Shown here piece by piece: positions 22,199 to 32,220 of a stretch of DNA of 64,000 nt (positions within the stretch are counted from its first letter, which is position 1; each line of letters opens with the position of its first letter). The stretch is from Symsagittifera roscoffensis (Eukaryota; Xenacoelomorpha; Acoela; Convolutidae), in contig NC_087065.1 in the NCBI RefSeq assembly GCF_963678635.1, positions 51,527,858 through 51,591,857 of the forward strand. Direction: 5' to 3'. The notes beneath the pieces are model-generated. The model did not search any database. It saw only the letters and a list, made by a program, of their open reading frames with translations, and was not told the origin of the DNA. The position numbers and the translations under genes are program-made.

Positions 22199-25100
22199 AT
22201 TTCATGTGAACTGCAGTTCATATTCCAAAGCATTGGAAGGTTTCGTGAAGATTCTTACAAGCTTTTAACTTAACTTAACCGTTTTAATGCACACTCTCCA
22301 AGAATAATCGTAAACAAAAGCTCATTAAAAATTTCGATTACCAAAAAATACAAGATTTTGTTCCGTTTTACCGTTTCAGAGTGTTGTAATTCAGTAATTT
22401 TTAAAATTGTTTAACCGGTCCCTTTGTTTGACAATGATACCTTCTTTCTCTTCGGCGGAGAGAATGCTCTCTCACTTTTTTTTGTCTTAATTTTGAGAAG
22501 GAATCATTTTTATCAATTGATTATTTTAATTGTAGACAAGTAGATGGGCTGTAATAAAGGAACATTTTCTCATTTCGCAAGCAAACAGCAACGACTCAAA
22601 CGTGAGAGGAATACCAACGTTTGACAAAACCATTCTGCGGAAAGCGTGGATCGATTTTTTCACCTTGCGGTAATCGCTAAGGAAAAAGTATATATCGAAA
22701 ATCTACTTAATTCGATAGAAAGACACCACCCACAATCATTTGTATTCGGCAATCTAACGCATAGCAAAACAGAAACTCAAAAATCCGCACGAATCGAAAG
22801 AAATATTTAAGAATAAAAACAGTTTCGACGGCGAAGTAACGGCATCAATCAAGACCGACACAAAACGTCTCAACGGAATGAAAATTGACAAAGAATAGTA
22901 AAAATTTGGCTCAATATTATATCTCACCTTTGTAAAACAAAAAAAGTTTTGGACAAAAATGCATTAAAAACATCCTTCAAATTTTTCTAAGGGAATTTTG
23001 CGAGATCTTGTCTGAAATCATCATAAGAAAAATGAATGTCATATTTGAAAGAGAGGAACTGTTGAACAAAAAACAACGCAACAGAGAGTCCCTACAACAA
23101 TTTTAGGAAGCTTTAACCAATTAGTTTTAAAAAAATGTGACAAATCCGCCGGAGAGCACGAGTCGATTACAGACAATTTCATATATTTTTTGAAAAGCTC
23201 AGACATTCAAAAAAAGCTATTGACGGAAATTTAACAACCATAGGATGCATTGAACAGCACTGATAGACAAAAAATGGTATTACGACAAATTTTTTGACCG
23301 CTGCGACTAATTTTTTGACCACTGCAAGTAATTTTTCGACCAATGCGACTAGTTTTTCGACTATCGCAATTAATTTTTTGACCACCGCGACTATAATTTT
23401 TTGGTCGCACCGGTTGCAGTTAATTTTTCTTTGGTCGCGCCGGTCGCGGTTAACGTTTCTCCAGTCGCACCGGTCGCGAACACATTGCCTCGGACCGCAA
23501 CGTCTGGAAATGCCAAATTTTGTTAGCGGCGGTCTGAAAATATCCAATTTCGGTCGCGTCAGTCTGGAAATACAAAAATTTGATTGCGACCATCTGATCA
23601 TAAAACCACAACCTCGACCCGAGTTTTGATTTCTTGTGAACTGCAGTTCATATTCCAAAGCCTTGGAAGGTTTTGTGAAGATTCTTACAAGCTTTTAACT
23701 TAACTTAACCGTTTTAATGCACACTCTCCAAGAGTGTTCAGGAGTCATTTTTATCAGTTGATTATTTTAATTGTAGACAAGTAGATGGGCTGTAATAAAG
23801 GAACATTTTCTCATTTCGCAAGCAAACAGCAACGACTCAAACGTGAGAGGAATACCACCGTTTGACAAAACCATATGGTGGGTTTATCAACTCTGCGGAA
23901 AGCGTGGATCGATTTTTTCACCTTGCGGTAATCGCTAAGGAAAAAGTATATATCAAAAATTTACTTAATTTGATAAAAAAGACACCACCCACAATCATTT
24001 GCATTCGGCAATCTAACGCATAGCAAAACAGAAACTCAAAAATCCGCACGAATCGAAAGAAATATTTAAGAATAAAAACAGTTTCGACGGCGAAGTAACG
24101 GCATCGATCAAGACCGACACAAAACGTTTCAACGGAATGAAAATTGAAAAAGAATAGTAAAAATTTGGCTCAATATTATATCTCACCCTTGTAAAACAAA
24201 AAAGTTTTGGTCAGAAATGCATTAAAAACATCCTTCAAATTTTGCGAGATCTTGTCTAAAATCATCATGAAAAAAATGAATGTCATATTTGAAAGAGAGG
24301 AACTGTTGAACAAAAAACAACGCAACAGAGAGTCCCTACAACAATTTTAGGAAGCTTTAACCAATTAGTTTTAAAAAAATGTGACAAATCCGCCGGAGAG
24401 CACGAGTCGATTACAGACAATTTCATATATTTTTTGAAAAGCTCAGACATTCAAAAAAAGCTATTGACGGAAATTTAACAACCATAGGATGCATTGAACA
24501 GCACTGATAGACAAAAAATGGTATTACGACAATTTTTTTGACCGCTGCGACTAATTTTTTGACCACTGCAAGTAATTTTTCGACCAATGCGACTAGTTTT
24601 TCGACTATCGCAATTAATTTTTTGACCACCGCGACTATAATTTTTTGGTCGCACCGGTTGCAGTTAATTTTCCTTTGGTCGCGCCGGTCGCGGTTAACGT
24701 TTCTCCAGTCGCACCGGTCGCGAACACATTGCCTCGGACCGCAACGTCTGGAAATGCCAAATTTTGTTAGCGGCGGTCTGAAAATATCCAATTTCGGTCG
24801 CGTCAGTCTGGAAATACAAAAATTTGATTGCGACCGTCTGATCAAAAAACCACAACCTCGACCCGAGTTTTGATTTCTTGTGAACTGCAGTTCATATTCC
24901 AAAGCCTTGGAAGGTTTTGTGAAGATTCTTACAAGCTTTTAACTTAACTTAACCGTTTTAATGCACACTCTCCAAGAGTGTTCAGGAGTCATTTTTATCA
25001 GTTGATTATTTTAATTGTAGACAAGTAGATGGGCTGTAATAAAGGAAAATTTTCTCATTTCGCAAGCAAACAGCAACGACTCAAACGTGAGAGGAATACC

Positions 25101-28050
25101 ACCGTTTGACAAAACCATATGGTGGGTTTATCAATTCTGCGGAAAGCGTGGATCGATTTTTTTACCTTGCGGTAATCGCTAAAGAAAAAGTACATATCAA
25201 AAATTTACTTAATTCGATAGAAAGACACCACCCACAATCATTTGTATTCGGCAATCTAACGCATAGCAAAACAGAAACTCAAAAATCCGCACGAATCGAA
25301 AGAAATATTTAAGAATAAAAACAGTTTCGACGGCGAAGTAACGGCATCGATCAAGACCGACACAAAACGTTTCAACCGAATGAAAATTGACAAAGAATAG
25401 TAAAAATTTGGCTCAATATTATATCTCACCCTTGTAAAACAAAATAAGTTTTGGACAGAAATGCATTAAAAACATCCTTCAGATTTTTCTTAGGGAAGTT
25501 TGCGAGATCTTGTCTAAAATCATCATAAGAAAAATGAATGTCATATTTGGAAGAGAGGAACTGTTGAACAAAAAACAACGCAACAGAGAGTCCCTACAAC
25601 AATTTTAGGAAGCTTTAACCAATTAGTTTTACAAAAATAAGACAAATCCGCCGGAGAGCACGAGTCGATTACAGACTTTTTCATATATTTTTTTGAAAAA
25701 CTCAGACATTCAAAAAAAGCTATTGACGGAAATTTAACAACCATAGGATGCATTGAACAGCACTGATAGACAAAAAATGGTATTACGACAAATTTTTTGA
25801 CCGCTGCGACTAATTTTTTGACCACCGCAATTAATTTTTTGACCACCGCGACTATATTTTTTTGGTCGCACCGGTTGCAGTTAACTTTCCTTTGGTTGCG
25901 CCGGTCGCGGTTAACGTTTCTCCAGTCGCACCGGTCGCGAACACATTGCCTCGGACCGCAACGTCTGGAAATGCCAAATTTTGTTAGCGGCGGTCTGAAA
26001 ATATCCAATTTCGGTCGCGTCAGTCTGGAAATACAAAAATTTGATTGCGACCGTCTGATCATAAAACCACAACCTCGACCCGAGTTTTGATTTCTTGTGA
26101 ACTGCAGTTCATATTCCAAAGCCTTGGAAAGTTTTGTGAAGATTCTTACAAGCTTTTAACTTAACTTAACCGTTTTAATGCACACTCTCCAAGAATATTC
26201 AGGAATCATTTTTATCAGTTGATTATTTTAATTGTAGACAAGTAGATGGGCTGTAATAAAGGAACATTTTCTCATTTCGCAAGCAAACAGCAACTACTCA
26301 AACAAGAGAGGAATACCACCGTTTGACAAAACCATATGGTGGGTTTATCAATTCTGCGGAAAGCGTGGATCGATTTTTTCACCTTGCGGTAATCGCTAAG
26401 GAAAAAGTATATATCAAAAATCTATTTAATTCGATAGAAAGACACCACCCACAATCATTTGTATTCGGCAATCTAACGCATAGCAAAACAGAAACTCAAA
26501 AATCCGCACGAATCGAAAGAAATATTTAAGAATAAAAACAGTTTCGACGGCGAAGTAACGGCATCGATCAAGACCGACACAAAACGTCTCAACGGAATGA
26601 AAATTGACAAAGAATAGTAAAAATTTGGCTCAATATTATATCTCACCTTTGTAAAACAAAAAAAGTTTTGGACAAAAATGCATTAAAAACATCCTTCAAA
26701 TTTTTCTAAGGGAATTTTGCGAGATCTTGTCTGAAATCATCATAAGAAAAATGAATGTCATATTTGAAAGAGAGGAACTGTTGAACAAAAAACAACGCAA
26801 CAGAGAGTCCCTACAACAATTTTAGGAAGCTTTAACCAATTAGTTTTAAAAAAATGTGACAAATCCGCCGGAGAGCACGAGTCGATTACAGACAATTTCA
26901 TATATTTTTTGAAAAGCTCAGACATTCAAAAAAAGCTATTGACGGAAATTTAACAACCATAGGATGCATTGAACAGCACTGATAGACAAAAAATGGTATT
27001 ACGACAAATTTTTTGACCGCTGCGACTAATTTTTTGACCACTGCAACTAACTTTTCGACCAATGCGACTAGTTTTTCGACTATCGCAATTAATTTTTTGA
27101 CCACCGCGACTATAATTTTTTGGTCGCACCGGTTGCAGTTAATTTTCCTTTGGTCGCGCCGGTCGCGGTTAACGTTTCTCCAGTCGCACCGGTCGCGAAC
27201 ACATTGCCTCGGACCGCAACGTCTGGAAATGCCAAATTTTGTTAGCGGCGGTCTGAAAATATCCAATTTCGGTCGCGTCAGTCTGGAAATACAAAAATTT
27301 GATTGCGACCGTCTGATCATAAAACCACAACCTCGACCCGAGTTTTGATTTCATGTGAACTGCAGTTCATATTCCAAAGCATTGGAAGGTTTTATGAAGA
27401 TTCTTACAAGCTTTTAACTTAACTTAACCGTTTTAATGCAAACTCTCCAAGAATAATCGTAAACAAAAGCTCATTAAAAATTTCGATTACCAAAAAATAC
27501 AAGATTTTGTTCCGTTTTGCCGTTTCAAAGTGTTGTAATTCATTAATTTTTAAAATTGTTCAACCGGTCCCTTTGTTTGACATTGATACTTTCATTCTCT
27601 TCGGCGGAGAGAATGCTCTCTCACTTTTTCTTTGTCTTAACTTTGAGAAGGAATCATTTTTATCATTTGATTATTTTAATTGTAGAAAAGTAGATGGGCT
27701 GTAACAAAGGACCATTTTCTCATTTCGCAAGCAAACAGCAACGACTCAAACGTGAGAGCAATACCTCCGTTTGACAAAACCATATGGTGGGTTCATCGAT
27801 TCTGTGGAAAGCGTGGATCAATTTTTTTTACCTTGCGGTAATCGCCAAGGAAAAAGTAGAAATCAAAAATTTACTTAATTCGATAGAAAGACACCACCCA
27901 CAATCATTTGTATTCGGCATTCTAACGCATAGCAAAACATAAACTCAAAAATCCGCACGAATCGATAGTAATATTTAAGAATAAAAACAGTTTCGACGGC
28001 GAAGTAACGGCATCGATCAAGACCGACACAAAACGTTTCAACGGAATGAA
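22199..28050 (+). repeat. Tandem array of gag-derived units (about 1.2-1.4 kb each)
   Basis: The landmark GTGAACTGCAGTTCATATTC occurs at about 22199, 23632, 24874, 26091 and 27349. GAGAGTCCCTAC occurs at 23078, 24322, 25579 and 26799. Each unit holds (1) a decayed gag segment with a short open frame (e.g. 25106-25312, 26323-26529, starting MTKPYGGFINSAESVDRFF), (2) a second gag part readable as NVIFEREELLNKKQ, and (3) a GCGACTAATTTT minisatellite block. The three inner units share a deletion of about 200 bp near their GTCATTTTTATCAG word, which the outer ones keep. Units look more than 90% alike by eye, implying recent amplification. Confidence 0.85.
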
Positions 28051-29060
28051 ACGCTTCATCGCATGATCAGATTCTGTATTAAGTGCAATTACAATTTTTG
28101 ATAACGATTGAAAACAACTTGAAAAATTCAGCTAGCAAAAGAGGAAGGTTCTTCACATGTTGAAACTACGCGACTCCAAACTAGAATATTTATCTAGTGG
28201 ATCAAACAAAAAAGATTTGTAATGCGTTATCACCGACAATGCCATCAACATCACAGGCAAATTAAATATCCCCATATTTAGAAACGGATGGTCCCACGAA
28301 GAATGTCACTGTTTTCTTATCAATGGAGAAAGATCATTGGAAGCAACAATTTACCAATAATGGGAACTGAACTAAAAGAGAAACACTTCCCGCACTTCCA
28401 GATCTAACAGAACAGTAAGTCTAAAAATTTTTTTGCTACCGACAAAATTACCTAGAAAATGATTTTGTATTCAAGACTGTAAAGCAATATTCCTTCGGAT
28501 TGGAAAAATTAAAAACCATACAAAAACTAAACAATTCCACAATTCACTGAAACCAGTCAAGTTAAAGGGTAGACACAATTCCTTCCACTTATCGGACGCA
28601 GTAAAAAACAAATTAAATCAATTTAAATCCGAAGGATACATTAAGAACTAGAAAACTGCGATGAAGATAGATTCATCAACCAAATCGTTATCACTTGTAA
28701 AACAGATAAATCTTTGAAATTAGCTAAAATTTAAAGTTCATCAACAATCAGATTTATAAGAAGAAATATCACTTGCCAAAAATACATGAATTAGTATAAA
28801 AAGTGATAGAGAAAAGTAAAAACGTTATCACATATTTCATGTATGTTTGGGATGTGTTATTTGTTCTTTTATATCTGCTTCTTGACGAACTTTGAATATA
28901 ATGCCAACTTCAGCCACTTGTCTGTAGTGCAAATGATAACGAGTAAGCTGATGAATCTATCTTCATTGCAATTTTCTAACTTCTTAATGTGTTCTTCGGA
29001 TTTAATTTGATGTAATTCGGTTTTCACTTTTTACTTTTCTCTATCACTTTTTAATGTTTC
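27480..29060 (+). pseudogene. Degenerate Ty3/gypsy-like gag-pol remnant (copy 2)
   Basis: The last array unit (gag) runs, through a deletion near 28050, into sequence that matches 18665-19640. The reverse transcriptase fragment 'PNRYHL-type SPIVITCKTDKSLKLA' is readable at about 28680-28790, with stops. No intact frame and no LTR pair was found. TGTAACAAAGGACCAT at 27700 has a loose echo at 29150 (TATAACAAGGAACCAT), which might mark a terminal repeat. Confidence 0.6.
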
Positions 29061-29208
29061 AACTCACTTCTCGTTTCTTTTTATCATTTTTAATTTTTTT
29101 TAATTTGCTGCTTATCATTATATTTTTTTTAGTTGTAACTAAATAGAATTAGCTATAACAAGGAACCATCTTTATCATAAAAAAAGTAATAAACGATTTT
29201 TGGGTTTT

Positions 29209-29680
29209 TTTTCATCAGACAAATTCGATGACAAATTCGATTTACAATAGTAATTGACGGAATGTTTTTTCGCTACATTGACAATATCAACACCGCCCTC
29301 TCCCGAGTGCAATTGATTTTTTGATGTATTTGAAAAAACTTAGCCATAATTTGAATAAAAACAGCTATTACATGCGTAGAGCTTCACTTGAAGAACACGT
29401 AGCAACTCTTAGTTTGTTTTTTCTTCGTTTATTCCTTATTTAAAAAAATATTAAATAATCTGAACGAAATATCGAGTTTAGCATAAACCTTTTTTGACAA
29501 GAAAAGAAACGGTAGAAAATGCAAACAATTATGAATAACTTCGATTGCGCTTGGTTGACGATTAAAAGATCGGTTTTTTTTATTTTAGCTCAAGTCTTAA
29601 GTTCCGGTTATTAACTTTGTTCATTTTACAACAATAAAAAAGCAAAAAGCAGGCTGGTAATTCAAGTAAACAAAAAAATA
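29209..29680 (+). repeat. Upstream flank of gene B shared with gene A
   Basis: It aligns with 5258-5760 (T-run, CATCAGACAAATT, 'GTATTTGAAAAAACTTAG', 'CTTCACTTGAAGAACA', 'GTTCCGGTTATTAACTTTGTTCATTT'). The duplicate lacks the TATA-like word and about 400 bp that precede exon 1 in copy A, so regulation of the two copies may differ. Confidence 0.6.
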
Positions 29681-29685
29681 TCGGC

Positions 29686-29719
29686 ATGGCTCTCAAAATG
29701 AAAAATAATTTCATACAAT
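29686..29719 (+). CDS. Gene B exon 1 (start of signal peptide)
   Basis: ATG at 29686 begins MALKMKNNFIQ and ends one base into the next codon at a strong GTAAGT donor (29720). Joined to 30040 the frame continues FLLGINLGLFL, a signal-peptide-like core. Copy A has the same 34-nt exon and donor but a stop codon in it. The alternative is initiation at ATG 30021 without this exon, which also gives a good signal peptide. Confidence 0.68.
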
Positions 29720-30039
29720 GTAAGTGTTTTTTTTTACTTTTACGTTCAAATTCAGTGCACTTTGTCGCTGGAGGCACTTTAAACAACTTTAGCATTGGTC
29801 CGTCAAAAATAGAAATCATGAAAAAAGTACCAAAAAATAACCTCAGAAAAACCTTAGGTCCAAATATAATTGTTTGTTTTTTTCGTCGTCATTTATTAAA
29901 TTCATGCACAAGAACAAAATTTTAAAAAAGTTCTCATTTATTTCGTTTCTATTTTTTTTGAATTGAAAGAGCGCAATTCAGTTCGAGAAAAAAATGCCGA
30001 AAATGCGAAATTAATTTAGAATGTTTTTCTTCTGTTTAG

Positions 30040-30205
30040 TTTTGCTGGGCATCAATTTGGGTTTGTTTCTGACTAGTGACAACAACACAGTATCTGCGGT
30101 TAGAGTAAGCTGTTCATCTGACTGGGACTGTTCGTTGGCTAGTGTCTTCGATAGCTCAGTGGGAGACGAGTGCTGCGATGGAATATGCAAAGACGGCTGC
30201 TTCGA
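30040..30205 (+). CDS. Gene B exon 2: signal peptide and cysteine-rich extracellular module
   Basis: The acceptor TTCTTCTGTTTAG at 30027-30039 is strong. The exon encodes the rest of the signal peptide (probable cleavage after TVSA), then a six-cysteine module C36-x5-C42-x13-C56-C57-x3-C61-x3-C65. It ends with two bases (GA) before GTGAGC, a near-consensus donor. Joined to 46072 the product reads GCFE then DVFLF, so the module sits directly outside the membrane helix. If the intron is retained, translation reads GAG TGA and gives a 62- to 67-residue secreted peptide. The module is reminiscent of the extracellular cysteine clusters of CYYR1/Shisa-like proteins. The gene continues 15.9 kb downstream, across a retrotransposon. 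Confidence 0.78.
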
Positions 30206-30334
30206 GTGAGCTATAAGCTATATATTCTTTTTCACAAAGTATTTTTTCGAGAAGAAACGGTTAATTGATCCATGTAATATAAAGAGACGTTCATAGTGAG
30301 AGCTTTTAGTCAAATGCAGTATTGGGAAGAATTC

Positions 30335-31150
30335 TACGCCTCGGTCTGGAAAGTCGCGCCGTCTGCGCCTTGTTCTGGAAAGTCGCGCCATATGCACCGT
30401 GGTCTGGACTGTCTCCACTCTGATTGCTAAAGTCGCGCCGCATCCACCACGGTCGCAAAGAATTGTTTCTTAGTCGCGCCGTCTCCGCCTCGGTCTGAAA
30501 AGTCGCGCCGTCTCCGCCTTGGTCTGAAAAGTCGCCCCGTGTCTGAACGCGAAAGTCGCTAGCTTCCACTACGGTGGCGATGAAATGATTCTTGGTCGTG
30601 CCGTCTCCACCTCGGTCGCGAAAGTTTTGAAAGTGCACTTTTTGGCCGCGCTGGTCAGGCCGATCGCGCCGTTGCTTTTTGAGTCGCACCGTTTCCTGAG
30701 TCGAGCCATATCCACCTCAATCGCAAAAGCCCTGAAAATTTTTTAAAAAGTCGCGCCGTCTCCATGTTGGCCTGGAAAGTCGCGCCGTCTCTATCTAGGT
30801 CTGGAAAATCTGGAAAGGACTAAGTTTGGTCGCACCGGTTACGCCGTTTCCTGAGCCGCAGGGTCGCGCCGTATCCGCCTCGGTCGCCAAAGTCGCGCCT
30901 TAGTTTTTCGGTCGCGAAAGTGTGGAAATGGCAACTCTTGGTCGCGAGAGTCTGGACATACCAAATATGAGTCGCGATGATTTGGTCATGCCACCTCCGT
31001 TTCGGTTCATCATCATCGCGACGGATCATCATGGTCGCAAAAGTCTGGAAATGCCAGGTTTTGGTCTCCAAAGTCTGACATGCCTAAGTTGGGCCTGGAA
31101 AGTCTGGACATGTCAAATTTTTGTCGCAAAAGTCTGGGCATGAGTCTGTT
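30335..31150 (+). repeat. GC-rich minisatellite in gene B intron
   Basis: Degenerate units of roughly 28-35 bp contain AAGTCGCGCCGTCTCCGCCT and CGGTCTGGAAA words. The 3' part (30920-31140) has TCTGGAAATGCC-type and TCTGGACATGCC-type units, as at 22070-22150. It starts about 130 bp after gene B exon 2 and stands out in GC content. Overlapping Arg-rich frames are artefacts of the repeat. Confidence 0.8.
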
Positions 31151-31194
31151 TTATTTCACTGTTATTTTTTTACCATCGCCATAGTAAAAATTAA

Positions 31195-31442
31195 CATTCG
31201 CCCACTACCCCCTCGCCTAGTGCCCCACCCCGCCCACTCCCCCTCTCCCTTTACTTGACGAGGAGGGTATTTAATGGTCGAAGGTGGGGGGATGTTTCTA
31301 CGGGGGATATGGTGGGCGAAGACGTTTTTGCATTTCCCCGGTCTTCGCCCACCATATCCCCCATCGCAGGACCATTCCCCCGCCTTCAACCAATAAAAAC
31401 CCTCCTCGTTCAAGTAAGGGGAGAGGGGTAGTGTGCGGGGGC
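31195..31442. repeat. Inverted repeat of C-rich/G-rich sequence
   Basis: Left arm words CTCCCCCTCTCCCTTTACTTG, ACGAGGAGGGT and GGGGGATATGGTGGGCGAAG are matched by GTCTTCGCCCACCATATCCC, ACCCTCCTCGT and CAAGTAAGGGGAGAGGGG on the right. The loop lies near 31330. The G-rich tail continues to about 31620 (many runs of G3 or longer). The reading frames across it are low-complexity. Confidence 0.75.
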
Positions 31443-31923
31443 TTGAGAGTGGGGGGTCGAAACCTGGGGGTGTGGGGGGTTTAGATGAGGTGGTGGTGAT
31501 AGGGTATGCGGTAGGGGTAGGAGAGGTGGTGGTTTGGTAAAATGTGGAGAGAAAAATACAAAAATTAGGGGTGGGGTGGTAAACTTGGAGTGGAGAGAGA
31601 GAGAGGGTGGAGTAGGGTGGGACAATTTTTTGAGTTTTTCTTAGGTATGAACATGTTTGTTCGGGCTTTAATTTTGCAGAACGATGATTTTTTAACAATT
31701 TGGTGTCATTTTGATGTAATTGTGCAAATTTTTTATCTATAATTTTCAAGAGTTTAATTAGCTATACACAATGTTCGCCTACAAAAATTGATTTCATTGT
31801 CTAATTAATAGATTATAATGGATTTTCAAATATTGAAAATAATCGATTATAATCCCCTAAAAATCCATTTTCATGGTTGGAAGGGTCATGAAAATTGGTT
31901 AAATGAGCTAATCCATATCCCAT

Positions 31924-32220
31924 TGTGGTACGGCGTAGTTTAGAGATCATTATGTTATTACTATTGTGCTAGCTATCTGTGCTAAACTCGCCTTTGTCTA
32001 TCAAGGTCGTGACCGACCTGCCAATCCATTCTAGTTTAACACATGCCTTTTAACACATGTGTTCTCTTTCAATCTTCTGCAACTTATGAAAGATTTGAGT
32101 TGTATTTATTTTCATTGTCATGACATAATCTAAATACTAAACTATCTATATTATTTACATTACTATAACATAACAAGGAGAATAGATTCTTGTTTTACAT
32201 CTGTCTTTTAACATCCCACA
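31924..32220 (+). repeat. 5' LTR of the Ty3/gypsy element
   Basis: 297 bp from TGTGGTACGGCG to TTAACATCCCACA, with TG...CA ends. It is preceded by the target duplication CCCAT (31919-31923), which recurs at 39214-39218. It differs from the 3' LTR at only two positions (A/T near 32145 and C/T near 32215). A primer-binding-like TGGCGCAGCC follows at once. Confidence 0.95.

Noticed and set aside
21394-22199. Lys/Val/Ala-rich and Thr/Asn/Phe-rich frames on both strands
   Set aside because: They follow the 20-bp minisatellite period and occur on both strands at once. The same holds for the frames at 23179-23658, 24423-24902, 25541-26119 and 26898-27348.
22199-28050. The regular array as a CRISPR-like or bacterial structure
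   Set aside because: Units are over 1 kb, contain gag fragments and sit in intron-bearing animal DNA.
31162-31749. 195-codon Pro/Ser-rich minus-strand frame
   Set aside because: It spans the C-rich/G-rich inverted repeat; low complexity, no start context, no family resemblance.
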